7,802 nucleotides of DNA from Streptomyces roseochromogenus subsp. oscitans DS 12.976. Lineage in GTDB: Bacteria > Actinomycetota > Actinomycetes > Streptomycetales > Streptomycetaceae. Both the position numbers and the translations under genes were made by a program. The stretch covers positions 929,491 through 937,292 of the forward strand of contig NZ_CM002285.1 in the NCBI RefSeq assembly GCF_000497445.1, in the 5' to 3' direction. Positions 1 through 5,887 of the stretch are shown here, one piece after another (positions within the stretch are counted from its first letter, which is position 1; the number at the start of each line of letters is the position of its first letter). The notes below the pieces were generated by a model. It ran no database searches, was not told the DNA's origin, and saw nothing but the letters and a program-made list of their open reading frames with translations.

Positions 1-275
1 AACGGCAGTTCGGTGGCGAGCAGTGGCTGGACCAGGGACAGGCTGCCCACGGCCAGCGCCCCGGCCTGCAGCACCCCGGAGACCGCCAGCAGCGCGGCCC
101 CCGCCAGCCAGTGCGGGCGGCGCAGCAGCCGCCCGAGCCGGCGCACCGCGGCCACCGCCCAGCCGGCCCCGCTTTCCTCGTACGGCTCCTGTACGGCGGC
201 CCGGCGCTGGAGCACGGACGCGGACGCGTTGGTGAGGGCGGCGAGCAGGGCGAGCAGCACCGTGACGGCGATCAT
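1..275 (-). CDS. DMT-family (NIPA/EamA-like) membrane transporter, N-terminal part
   Basis: The first 91 codons of a membrane protein whose remainder lies beyond the left edge. The N-terminus is a hydrophobic helix (MIAVTVLLALLAALTNASAS) followed by VLQRRAA. A basic loop with LGRLLRRPHW comes next, then a long hydrophobic stretch (LAGAALLAVSGVLQAGALAV) ending in LVQPLLATELPF. This helix, LQRRAA, RRPxWLAG, LVQPLL..ELPF arrangement is what I recall from actinobacterial DMT-superfamily transporters related to the NIPA/EamA group. Substrate cannot be inferred. The ATG at 273-275 starts only 7 bp after the stop of the upstream reductase gene, so the two are probably one operon with coupled translation. 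There is no strong Shine-Dalgarno; a TGAG lies 6 nt before the ATG, inside the end of the upstream gene. Family assignment is from pattern recognition. Confidence 0.72.
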   Translation of the reverse strand, partial: MIAVTVLLALLAALTNASASVLQRRAAVQEPYEESGAGWAVAAVRRLGRLLRRPHWLAGAALLAVSGVLQAGALAVGSLSLVQPLLATELP

Positions 276-282
276 GGCCGGC

Positions 283-1134
283 TCATCCGAAGCGGGCGGC
301 GAGCCGCCGGTACAGCCCGGGCGCGACACCGCGCACGCGGGCGGGAAACCTCAGCCAGCCCGGGACGTACACCTCGTCCTGGCCGTGCCGGACGGCGGTC
401 CAGACGGCGTCCGCCACCCGCTCCGGCGGCACCGGCCGCGGCCATGCCCGGGTGTAGGGGACGCCCCGGCGGGCGAAGAAAGGGGTGTCGACGGCGCCGG
501 GGATCACATGGCTGACGCCTACCCCGGTGCCGCGCAGTTCGTAGCGCAGGGCGTCGGCGAAGGCGGCCAGGCCGGCCTTCGCGGCGGAGTACACGGCCTC
601 GCCGCGCACGGCGACGCTGCCCGCGACGGATCCGATGAGCACGATGCGGCCCGACCCGGCCGCGACCATGTGGGGCAGCAGCGCCCCTACGAGGTGCAGG
701 GTGGCCAGCAGGTCGACGCCGACGATCTCGTCGACGCGGGCGCGGGGCATGCCGGTGAAGTCACCGGCCCAGCCCACACCGGCGCTCGCCACCAGCAGGT
801 CGAGCCGGCCCGCGTGGTCCAGGACCAGATCGGTGAGCAGACGGTCGGCACCCGGCCGGGTCAGGTCGGCTGGCAGAGCCAGGGCGTCGAGCGGGGCGGC
901 CACCTGCTCCAGGCGTGTGACGTCACGTCCGTTCAGCACCAGCCGCCAGCCTTCCTCGGCGGCCAGCCGGCGGGCGACGGCGGCGCCGATGCCCGAGGAG
1001 GCGCCCGTCACCAGTGCCGTGCCGCCACGGCCCGCCGGGCTCCCGGCGGAGGGGAGGACGGAGCCCGCCGGGGCGGAGGTCGCGACCGGCCCGCCGCGGT
1101 TCGACGGTCCTGCGGGGGGCGGGAGGTGGGACAT
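283..1134 (-). CDS. Short-chain dehydrogenase/reductase (SDR)
   Basis: A 283-residue classical SDR, expected to be a soluble NAD(P)-dependent oxidoreductase. The Rossmann glycine motif TGASSGIG is at residues 43-50 after a beta strand (TALV). NGRD at 68-71 closes the second strand and suits NADP through Arg70. ASAG at 116-119 replaces the usual NNAG. The catalytic Ser169 (IGSVAG), Tyr182 and Lys186 (YSAAK) have correct spacing, and PGAVDTPFF follows at 212-220. The helix-4 position that is usually Asn in the catalytic tetrad appears to be Asp141 (VGVDLLA). A Pro/Ala/Gly/Ser-rich extension of about 36 residues precedes the fold. Start: the ATG at 1132-1134 has GAGG 8 nt upstream (1143-1146). 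The frame stays open to 1233, but that start has no such support, and no ATG or GTG lies between this ATG and the glycine motif. It is probably co-transcribed with the downstream transporter. The substrate is unknown. Confidence 0.88.
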   Translation of the reverse strand: MSHLPPPAGPSNRGGPVATSAPAGSVLPSAGSPAGRGGTALVTGASSGIGAAVARRLAAEEGWRLVLNGRDVTRLEQVAAPLDALALPADLTRPGADRLLTDLVLDHAGRLDLLVASAGVGWAGDFTGMPRARVDEIVGVDLLATLHLVGALLPHMVAAGSGRIVLIGSVAGSVAVRGEAVYSAAKAGLAAFADALRYELRGTGVGVSHVIPGAVDTPFFARRGVPYTRAWPRPVPPERVADAVWTAVRHGQDEVYVPGWLRFPARVRGVAPGLYRRLAARFG

Positions 1135-1376
1135 GGTGAGGACCTCACTGCGACGTGGTGACACGGGTTCGCGGGCTCCGCGGCCGAACCTGCGCGCTGT
1201 ATCCAGGGCGCCACACACTGGAAGACCACGCACTGCGGAAACCCGCCGAACGCCCGCGAGACATGCACAGTGGGGCCCGAGTCACCGGTGGTGCGCCCGG
1301 GACGACGATGGAGATCGAGGGATCGAGCGAGGGGGCCTTACGACCGTACGCCGGGACACCCGGGCGGGAGAAGGGC
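1135..1376. other. Intergenic stretch upstream of the SDR gene, no gene seen
   Basis: This holds the leader of the SDR gene on the minus strand and whatever controlled the decayed monooxygenase on the plus strand. The SDR Shine-Dalgarno lies within a short near-palindrome (GTGAGG-T-CCTCAC, about 1137-1149), so pairing could affect ribosome access. I found no convincing -35/-10 pair for the SDR gene. The open frames across this stretch have the composition of GC-rich chance frames and no motif I recognise. Confidence 0.4.
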
Positions 1377-2018
1377 GTCAGGCACACCGAGGTCCTGATC
1401 GCGGGCGTGGGTCCGGCCGGAGACAACGGCCGCGCTCGAACCGCGCCGACGAGGTGCTGACCGCGCGGTGGCCGGCCGGCTGTGAGACGGGGGATCGTCG
1501 GGTGGGCCGCGCCCTCCGGCACGCGACACACGGTGTGCGGGCCCACCACGACGACCCCGCGACTGTCATATTGCGCGAGGCTCAGCTGCTGATCGCCTGC
1601 CCGGACAGCCCGATCGCGGCGTTCCCCGTCTGCCGGCACGAGGTACTGCGCGAGCGCGCCTAGGTCGTACTACGGACTACTACGTCCTACTGCTCCACGC
1701 CGACGGCTCACGGGGCTTTGCGGGAACTCGTGGAGGAGGCGACCCGGTCGTCCCACGGTCGCCTTTTCAGCTACTGCGTACTGACGGACCGCATCGACCC
1801 CCGCACCTGCCACTGCCGGTCCGCAGAGACACCCGCGACGAGTTCCGCGCCCGCTGCGCGACCGAGGCCGGCACCGCGTTCCTGATCCGCCCGGACGGCC
1901 ACCTGACCGCCCGGGTGTCCCGGCCGTACCCGGCACCCTGTCCGCGGCGGCCGTTCCACGCACCCGCTCAGTCCAGGCCTGGAATGGAAGCGCCCGAAGG
2001 CACTCCGGCGTCGATGTA
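1377..2018 (+). pseudogene. Decayed FAD-dependent aromatic-type monooxygenase (ghost gene)
   Basis: Two fragments, in order and on the same strand, look like the two ends of an FAD_binding_3-type monooxygenase. At 1377-1424 the plus strand reads VRHTEVLIAGVGPAG, the typical N-terminal beta strand plus GxGxxG FAD-binding loop. It then runs out of family-like sequence and hits a stop ending at 1460. In another frame, open from at least 1663 to 2018, the peptide FLIRPDGHLTARV (1879-1917) resembles the C-terminal LVRPDGHVAWR strand of the same enzymes. Intact members are about 400-550 residues, so most of the middle is missing or scrambled: only about 640 bp remain. A Shine-Dalgarno-like GGAG (1367-1370) sits 6 nt before codon 1377, which is GTC, not a start, so the start codon may have mutated. 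The 3' end overlaps the convergent SRPBCC gene. This is not expected to make a protein. The call rests on two short motifs and could be wrong. Confidence 0.42.
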
Positions 2019-2495
2019 GGCGTCATAGAACCGCTTCCAGGGTGCGCTCGGCCCGGCTAGTGGGCCCTCGAAGGGTTCGCCGTGGGCCTTGGCGTCGAGG
2101 GCGGTGAGGCATACCTCCCAGCCGGCGCCGTTGCGGGCGGCGGTGTTCGGCTCGGCCAGGACGTTGGTGAGCGTGAACCGGGTGCGCTGTGCGCCGACGG
2201 CTTCCAGATCGAAGCGGAGTTCGTCGCCGCCCCACTCGAAGGACAGGTGCCGGGGCGGGTCGACGGCGAGCATCCGGCCCGTGAAGCCGGGCGTGTTCGG
2301 GTCGCCGCTGAAGCGGATCGTGCCGCCGGGACGCAGCTCCATCTCGGCGCGGAAGGGGAACCACTGCTGCAGTTCGTCGGGATCGGTGACGAACTGCCAG
2401 ACGCGGTCCACCGGGTGGTCGTAGGTGCGGCTGAACCGGACGGCGGGACGGCCGTCGTCCAGGGTCAGACAGGTGCCGGTGAGGTCGACGGGCAT
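1968..2495 (-). CDS. SRPBCC / AHSA1-like (START-fold) protein
   Basis: A 175-residue protein of the SRPBCC superfamily, AHSA1 (activator of Hsp90 ATPase homologue 1-like) group, which forms a small helix-grip fold with a hydrophobic cavity. Diagnostic features are RTYDHPVDRVWQFVTDPDEL (residues 23-42) running into QQWFPF, then GGTIRF and LSFEWGG, and the C-terminal helix GWEVCLTALDAKAHG. The length is usual for the group. The ATG at 2493-2495 is 6 bp beyond the stop of the upstream ArsR gene, and the AAGGA of the last ArsR codons serves as the ribosome-binding site about 10 nt before the start, so the genes are a coupled two-gene operon. ArsR plus AHSA1 pairs are common in actinobacteria, with the ArsR protein usually thought to control the pair. 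The ligand or biochemical role is unknown for most members and cannot be read from the sequence. Confidence 0.9.
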   Translation of the reverse strand: MPVDLTGTCLTLDDGRPAVRFSRTYDHPVDRVWQFVTDPDELQQWFPFRAEMELRPGGTIRFSGDPNTPGFTGRMLAVDPPRHLSFEWGGDELRFDLEAVGAQRTRFTLTNVLAEPNTAARNGAGWEVCLTALDAKAHGEPFEGPLAGPSAPWKRFYDAYIDAGVPSGASIPGLD

Positions 2496-2501
2496 GGTGC
2501 T

Positions 2502-2846
2502 TCAGTCCTTCGGCGGTGGGGGGCGTCCGGTGTCGTCCGACGTCTCGTCGAGGCGCCGGCCCAGGGCGTCCAGGCTGCTGTTCCACAGCCGGCGATAGGG
2601 CTCCAGCCAGGCGTCGAGCGCGACGATCGGCGCCGGGTCGAGGTCGTAGACACGGCGCTGCGCGTCCTGTCTGACCCGGACCAGGCCCGCTTCCCGGAGC
2701 ACCTTCAGATGCTTGGACGTGCTCGGCTGGCTCAGTCCGCAGGCTTCGACGATCTCCCCGACGGGCCGCGGGCGTTCCCGCAGGAGTGCGACGATCGCCC
2801 GCCGGTGGGGATCGGCGAGGGCGGACCACAGCGCTGCGTCGGACAT
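2502..2846 (-). CDS. ArsR-family winged-helix transcriptional regulator
   Basis: A 114-residue ArsR/SmtB-type repressor, probably a DNA-binding dimer. It begins ALWSALADPHRRAIVALL (residues 5-22), typical of the family's first helices. It continues through PVGEIVEACG and the recognition helix LSQPSTSKHLKVLREAGLV (38-56), then the wing (RVRQDAQRRVYDLD, 57-70). The C-terminal WLEPYRRLWNSSLDALGRRL is the helix often seen in ArsR proteins paired with SRPBCC genes. The ELCVCDL-type metal site is absent; the single cysteine (Cys36) does not make a metal site, so a non-metal signal is likely. Start: the ATG at 2844-2846 leaves a normal family N-terminus, although a TTG 9 bp upstream (2853-2855) is possible. 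There is no good Shine-Dalgarno for the ATG, consistent with a leaderless transcript. The SRPBCC gene follows after 6 bp. Confidence 0.92.
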   Translation of the reverse strand: MSDAALWSALADPHRRAIVALLRERPRPVGEIVEACGLSQPSTSKHLKVLREAGLVRVRQDAQRRVYDLDPAPIVALDAWLEPYRRLWNSSLDALGRRLDETSDDTGRPPPPKD

Positions 2847-2853
2847 GCGACCC

Positions 2854-2883
2854 AATATGCCCTGCCAGTTATATGCCCGTCAA
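2854..2883 (-). promoter_or_regulatory. Candidate promoter of the ArsR-SRPBCC operon
   Basis: On the minus strand TTGACG (2878-2883) is followed after 18 bp by CATATT (2854-2859), a fair -35/-10 pair. Its start point would fall about at 2846-2847, on the first base of the ATG, giving a leaderless mRNA. An alternative -10, TATAAC (2868-2873), preceded by TTTGGT 17 bp upstream, would give a leader of about 15 nt. Two direct copies of GGGCATAT (minus strand; 2855-2862 and 2871-2878) lie 16 bp apart across both -10 elements and are candidate half-sites for autoregulation by the ArsR protein. Assignment is by eye only. Confidence 0.45.
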
Positions 2884-2897
2884 GGAATACACCAAAA

Positions 2898-2913
2898 GAA
2901 ACGTTGCCGTTTC
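2898..2913. promoter_or_regulatory. Operator-like palindrome O1 (GAAACG-TTGC-CGTTTC)
   Basis: A perfect 6-bp inverted repeat with a 4-bp spacer. It overlaps the -35 hexamer of the exporter promoter and shares the GAAAC/GTTTC core with a second palindrome whose centre is 43-44 bp away, about four helical turns. The position would let a bound repressor block RNA polymerase. The TetR-like character is inferred from shape alone. Confidence 0.5.
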
Positions 2914-2932
2914 GCTAGTCGTGCCGTAAGGT
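2904..2932 (+). promoter_or_regulatory. Promoter of the DHA2 exporter gene
   Basis: TTGCCG (2904-2909), a 17-bp spacer and TAAGGT (2927-2932) fit the Streptomyces HrdB-type consensus (TTGACN, then TAGRNT) well. The predicted start point is near 2938-2940, leaving a leader of about 70 nt before the ATG at 3011. The promoter lies between and partly under the two palindromes, so the gene is probably repressed until an inducer is present. Confidence 0.6.
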
Positions 2933-2941
2933 CGGACGTGT

Positions 2942-2956
2942 ACGAAACAGTTTCGT
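2942..2956. promoter_or_regulatory. Operator-like palindrome O2 (ACGAAAC-A-GTTTCGT)
   Basis: A perfect 15-bp palindrome, 7-bp arms around one base, lying immediately downstream of the predicted transcription start of the exporter. This is the classic place for a repressor site. It shares its core with O1. No TetR gene is present in the window; the only adjacent regulator is the divergent ArsR protein, whose family usually binds differently built sites. Confidence 0.6.
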
Positions 2957-3010
2957 TTATGAGCTGTTCGCTCGCCCGTACCCGAACGACTTGCCCTGGA
3001 GTGGTTCACC

Positions 3011-4519
3011 ATGCCCCAGAAGACCCTGGCCGAGGGCTCCCGAGCAGGAGCCGCCGCGATCGAACACGGTGGGGCGGCCTCGCCCAAGCGGTGGTGGATC
3101 CTCGCGGTCATCGCCCTCGCCCAGCTGATGGTCGTCCTCGACGCGACGATCGTGAACATCGCCCTGCCGTCCGCCCAGACCGACCTCGGCTTCTCCGACG
3201 GCAACCGGCAGTGGATCGTGACGGCGTACGCCCTCGCCTTCGCCTCCCTGCTGCTGCTCGGCGGGCGCATAGCCGACCTCTTCGGGCGCAAGCCCGCCTT
3301 CCTCGTCGGCGTCGTCGGCTTCGCCGCGGCCTCCGCGCTGGGCGGCGCCGCGAACGGCTTCACCATGCTGGTCGTCGCACGTGCCCTGCAGGGCGCCTTC
3401 GGCGCGCTCCTCGCGCCCGCCGCGCTGTCGCTGCTCAACACCACGTTCACAGACGCCCGGGAACGGGCGCGCGCCTTCAGCGTGTACGGCGCGATCGCCG
3501 GTGCCGGCGGTGCCGTGGGCCTGCTGCTCGGCGGTGTGCTGACCGACGCGCTCGACTGGCGCTGGACCCTGTATGTGAACGTGGCCATCGCGGTCGTCGC
3601 CTTCGCGGGCGGCTGGATCCTGCTCGGCAACCACCGTGACGCGGCGAACGCCAAGCTGGACGTGCCGGGCACGGTGCTCGTCGCGGCCGGTCTGTTCACC
3701 CTGGTCTACGGCTTCTCCAACGCCGAGACCCACGACTGGGGTTCGCCGCTGACCTGGGGCTTCCTGATCGCGGGCGGAGTGCTCCTGACGGCCTTCGCCT
3801 GGTGGCAGACCCGTGCCGCGCACCCGCTGCTGCCGCTGCGCATCCTGCTCGACCGCAACCGCGCGGCCTCCTACCTCGCGGTACTGATCACCGGCGCGGG
3901 CATGTTCGGCGTGTTCCTCTTCCTGACCTACTACCTCCAGCTCAACCTCGGCTTCAGCCCGACGAAGACGGGTGTGGCGTTCCTGCCGATGGTCGGCGCG
4001 CTGATGGTGACCGCACAGGTGGGCACCACGGTGCTGCTTCCCCGGCTCGGCCCGAAGGCGGTCATCCCGCTGGGCTTCGCGATCGCCGGTGCCGGTATGG
4101 CCTGGCTGACCGGCATCGGCCTCGGCTCGCACTACCTGAGCGCGGTCCTGCCCCAGCTGATCGTGATCGGCGTGGGCCTCGGCATGGTGATGCCGCCGGC
4201 CATGCAGCTGGCCACCGGCGGGGTCGCGGCCGAGGACGCGGGCGTGGCGTCCGCCACCGTCAACGCCATGCAGCAGGTGGGCGGTTCGATCGGCACGGCG
4301 CTGCTGAACACCCTCGCGGCGAGCGCCGCCACCGCCTATCTGTCCAGCCGCGACGCCACCAGCAAGCCGGTGCGGGCGCAGGCGACGATCGAGAGCTACA
4401 CGACCGCGTTCTGGTGGTCCGCGGGCTTCTTCGCCGCCGGCGCGCTGATCGCCCTCGTGCTCTACCGGCGCGGGGTGCCGCAGCAGGACACGGAGGCCGC
4501 TCCGGTCGTCCACATGTGA
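3011..4519 (+). CDS. DHA2-family (EmrB/QacA-type, 14-TMS) MFS drug:H+ antiporter
   Basis: A 502-residue inner-membrane exporter of the major facilitator superfamily, drug:H+ antiporter-2 family, expected to expel toxic or endogenous small molecules using proton influx. The length is typical of 14-helix members. Motif D1 (LDATIVNIALP, residues 43-53) is in helix 1, motif A (GGRIADLFGRK, 84-94) in the loop after helix 2, and motif B (RALQGAFGALLAPAAL, 124-139) in helix 4 with its Arg. The antiporter motif C region (GAIAGAGGAVGLLLGGVLTD, 160-179) has the usual GP replaced by GA/GG residues. The WRWTLYVNV segment that follows is typical of DHA2. Start: the ATG at 3011 has GGAG at 2998-3001, 9 nt upstream. 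It is divergent from the ArsR operon, under a promoter with two palindromic operators, and is followed by a strong hairpin. The substrate is unknown. Confidence 0.93.
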   Translation: MPQKTLAEGSRAGAAAIEHGGAASPKRWWILAVIALAQLMVVLDATIVNIALPSAQTDLGFSDGNRQWIVTAYALAFASLLLLGGRIADLFGRKPAFLVGVVGFAAASALGGAANGFTMLVVARALQGAFGALLAPAALSLLNTTFTDARERARAFSVYGAIAGAGGAVGLLLGGVLTDALDWRWTLYVNVAIAVVAFAGGWILLGNHRDAANAKLDVPGTVLVAAGLFTLVYGFSNAETHDWGSPLTWGFLIAGGVLLTAFAWWQTRAAHPLLPLRILLDRNRAASYLAVLITGAGMFGVFLFLTYYLQLNLGFSPTKTGVAFLPMVGALMVTAQVGTTVLLPRLGPKAVIPLGFAIAGAGMAWLTGIGLGSHYLSAVLPQLIVIGVGLGMVMPPAMQLATGGVAAEDAGVASATVNAMQQVGGSIGTALLNTLAASAATAYLSSRDATSKPVRAQATIESYTTAFWWSAGFFAAGALIALVLYRRGVPQQDTEAAPVVHM

Positions 4520-4535
4520 CAGCCGGAATCCGAGC

Positions 4536-4575
4536 CCGAGGGGCCGCCGTCAGCAGGGAGACGGCGGCCCCTCGG
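4536..4575 (+). terminator. Strong GC-rich hairpin after the exporter gene
   Basis: A perfect 16-bp stem (4536-4551 with 4560-4575) closes an 8-nt loop (AGCAGGGA), 16 nt after the exporter stop. There is no T-run, which is usual for Streptomyces terminators. It ends only 17 nt before the next start codon, so it may be a partial terminator or an mRNA-stabilising 3' end rather than a full stop. Confidence 0.75.
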
Positions 4576-4592
4576 CCTGTCATGGTGGAGGT

Positions 4593-5090
4593 GTGCGCAA
4601 GGCGACCGCGGTGCTCGGCAGCACCCTGTTCCTGGTCCTGGCGGCGGGTTGCGCGGCGGTGCTGATGCCGTGGTGGCTGACCGGCGGCTGGCGGACCGGC
4701 CACTGGTGGCTGCCGCTGCGGCTGCTCGGCCTGCTCCCGCTGGCGGCCGGTACGGCCGTGATCCTGGAGGCCTACGCCCGGTTCGCCCTGGAGGGGCTCG
4801 GCACACCGGCGCCGGTCGCGCCACCTGCGCGGCTGGTGGTGAGCGGCCCGTACCGGTACGTGCGCAATCCGATCTACGTCGCGGTCGTCGCCGTACTCGC
4901 CGGTCAGGGCCTGCTGCTCGCCCGCCCCGTGCTGTTCGCTTACGCCGCCGGCGCCTGGACGGTGATCTGGGCCTTCGTCCACTGGTACGAGGAGCCGGGG
5001 TTGCTGCGCCGTTTCGGGGCCGGCTACGAGCGCTACCGGCGGGCGGTGCCGCCCTGGTGGCCGCGGCGGACTCCCTGGCGGGGCGCCTGA
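4593..5090 (+). CDS. Isoprenylcysteine/phospholipid methyltransferase-family membrane protein
   Basis: A 165-residue integral membrane protein of the ICMT/PEMT-like SAM-dependent methyltransferase group. Hydrophobic helices lie at about residues 7-27 and 40-60. The conserved C-terminal block begins GPYRYVRNPIYVAVV (85-99), continues through a helix pair at about 100-130, and ends in HWYEEPGLLRRFGAGYERYR (130-149) and PPWWPR (153-158). The GPYRYVRNP and YEEPxLxxxFGxxYxxYxxxVPxWxPR elements form the SAM pocket and membrane-surface active site in this family. The bacterial substrate is uncertain; 'isoprenylcysteine' is only a family name here. Start: the GTG at 4593 gives the usual family N-terminus, but its GGAGG (4587-4591) is only 1 nt away. 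A GTG at 4611 has AAGG 8 nt upstream and would remove six residues. The gene lies 17 nt past the exporter hairpin, so it may depend on read-through. Confidence 0.88.
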   Translation: MRKATAVLGSTLFLVLAAGCAAVLMPWWLTGGWRTGHWWLPLRLLGLLPLAAGTAVILEAYARFALEGLGTPAPVAPPARLVVSGPYRYVRNPIYVAVVAVLAGQGLLLARPVLFAYAAGAWTVIWAFVHWYEEPGLLRRFGAGYERYRRAVPPWWPRRTPWRGA

Positions 5091-5098
5091 GTCGGCGG

Positions 5099-5116
5099 CG
5101 CGGGCGGGTGCCCGCG
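5099..5116 (+). terminator. Short hairpin after the methyltransferase gene
   Basis: CGCGGGC and GCCCGCG form a 7-bp stem around a GGGT loop, 8 nt after the stop codon. The position and GC-rich stem suit a Streptomyces terminator, but it is short and has no T-run. Confidence 0.45.
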
Positions 5117-5236
5117 GTGCATCCGCGAAGGGTGGCGTCAGGGCCTCGCGACCTGTGCACGTGTCGCTCTCCGTGCCCGTCCGCCGGGTCGCCGCTCCCC
5201 CGATGCGACACGAGTCACCAGCCCAAGGCCATGGAC

Positions 5237-5259
5237 ACCGGATGAAACCGGTTGTTTTT
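5237..5259 (+). terminator. Small hairpin followed by a T-run
   Basis: ACCGG and CCGGT form a 5-bp stem around ATGAAA, followed directly by TGTTTTT. A T-run is rare at this GC content, so this could be a backup rho-independent terminator for rightward transcription, although the stem is weak. Confidence 0.35.
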
Positions 5260-5421
5260 CGCCGCCCCCCGGGAAGGCCCCCCACGGACCCGCCCGGGGA
5301 GCGGCTGTGTGCCCGGAAGCCGGCGGGCGGCCCCACTCCGCCCGTCGGCCCCGGTGCGAGATCGCGGGTTCCCCGCTCCAGGGGCCGCACTCCCCGGTTG
5401 CGGACCTGTTTCCGGCGTATG

Positions 5422-5440
5422 CGGGGTCCGCGCGATCCCG
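5422..5440 (-). terminator. Candidate terminator of the SSI gene
   Basis: CGGGGTC and GATCCCG form a 7-bp stem (one G-T pair) around CGCGC, 4 nt after the SSI stop on the minus strand. There is no T-run. Position is the main support. Confidence 0.35.
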
Positions 5441-5444
5441 GTCC

Positions 5445-5879
5445 TTAGAAGGCGAAGACGCCGCCGACCGTGGCGTCCCGCATGCACGCGTTGCCGAAAG
5501 TGCGCTCGTACGCGACGCGCTTGCCCTGCCAGACGCCCTGCACGGTGACGACGACCGGGTCGTACAGATCGGTGCACCACACACCCGGGGCGGCCTTCAG
5601 GGCGGCGAAGTTGCCGCCGACGCCGCTCAGTTCGGCGCAGGCCTGGGCCGCAGCCGGGTGGGTGCCGGAGGCCGTCGGAGCGCAGCTCAAGGTGGCGGCG
5701 CGCTCCGGAGTGGCCGTGGCCGCGTCGCTGCCGTGGCCCGTCGTGAGGACCAGCGCCGAGGGGGCGTAGAGCGACGACGGGGCGACGCTGGGTGCAGCGA
5801 CGGCGGCCCCGGTCAGGGGTCCGCAGACGGCGACGGCAGCAAAGCCGAGGGCCGCTGCCCAGCGCGCGGTGTTCCGCAT
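5445..5879 (-). CDS. Streptomyces subtilisin inhibitor (SSI)-family secreted protease inhibitor
   Basis: A 144-residue precursor, the same length as the classical SSI precursor as I recall it. SSI proteins are secreted dimers that block serine proteases through a substrate-like reactive loop. A Sec signal peptide (basic MRNTAR, hydrophobic core, cleavage probably near AVAA, residues 26-29) precedes the mature start [13 protein letters not shown]. Four mature cysteines at 66, 81, 102 and 132 equal SSI Cys35, 50, 71 and 101 with offset 31, giving the two conserved disulfides. Hallmarks [32 protein letters not shown] and the C-terminal GVFAF are all present. The reactive loop reads WCTDLYDP (101-108), so the P1 position (SSI Met73) is Asp104, while known members as I recall have Met, Lys or Arg. 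Start: the ATG at 5877-5879 has AAGGA 8 nt upstream; an ATG at 5886-5888 overlaps that site and is rejected. Confidence 0.95.
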   Translation of the reverse strand: MRNTARWAAALGFAAVAVCGPLTGAAVAAPSVAPSSLYAPSALVLTTGHGSDAATATPERAATLSCAPTASGTHPAAAQACAELSGVGGNFAALKAAPGVWCTDLYDPVVVTVQGVWQGKRVAYERTFGNACMRDATVGGVFAF

Positions 5880-5887
5880 TGTGTGCA

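Larger units (their letters stand above)
5091..5444. other. Convergent intergenic region, no gene seen
   Basis: 354 bp between the methyltransferase (plus) and SSI (minus) genes, whose 3' ends face each other. I see no coding signal; open frames here are chance frames continuing from the neighbours. It contains three candidate terminator hairpins listed separately, and a long-spaced 8-bp inverted repeat (CGTGTCGC at 5160-5167 with GCGACACG at 5205-5212) of doubtful meaning. Confidence 0.5.

Noticed and set aside
13..1161. Long plus-strand open frame of 382 codons opposite the SDR gene
   Set aside because: It is antisense to a clear SDR and runs on into the transporter gene. It has the Gly/Ala/Arg/His-rich composition of a GC shadow frame and no family motif.
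1145..1639. 164-codon minus-strand open frame upstream of the SDR gene
   Set aside because: It has no recognisable motif and biased composition, and it lies opposite the better-supported monooxygenase fragment.
2959..3010. ATG at 2959 as an upstream start or leader peptide of the exporter
   Set aside because: It is out of frame with the exporter, lacks a Shine-Dalgarno and has no stop before the exporter start, so it is not a simple leader peptide.
2869..3699. 276-codon minus-strand open frame covering the divergent promoter region
   Set aside because: It crosses the promoter and operators and is antisense to the exporter start; the composition is shadow-like.
2957..4513. 518-codon minus-strand open frame opposite the exporter
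   Set aside because: It is an antisense shadow of a well-supported DHA2 protein. The product is Arg/Glu/Gly/His-rich low complexity with no domain.
5160..5212. 8-bp inverted repeat CGTGTCGC...GCGACACG with a 37-bp spacer
   Set aside because: The spacer is too long for an operator, and such arms are expected by chance in a GC-rich gap of this size.
5267..5299. CCCCGGG...CCCGGGG inverted repeat as a terminator
   Set aside because: It has a 19-nt loop and G/C homopolymer arms that arise easily by composition, so it is weaker than the neighbouring hairpins.
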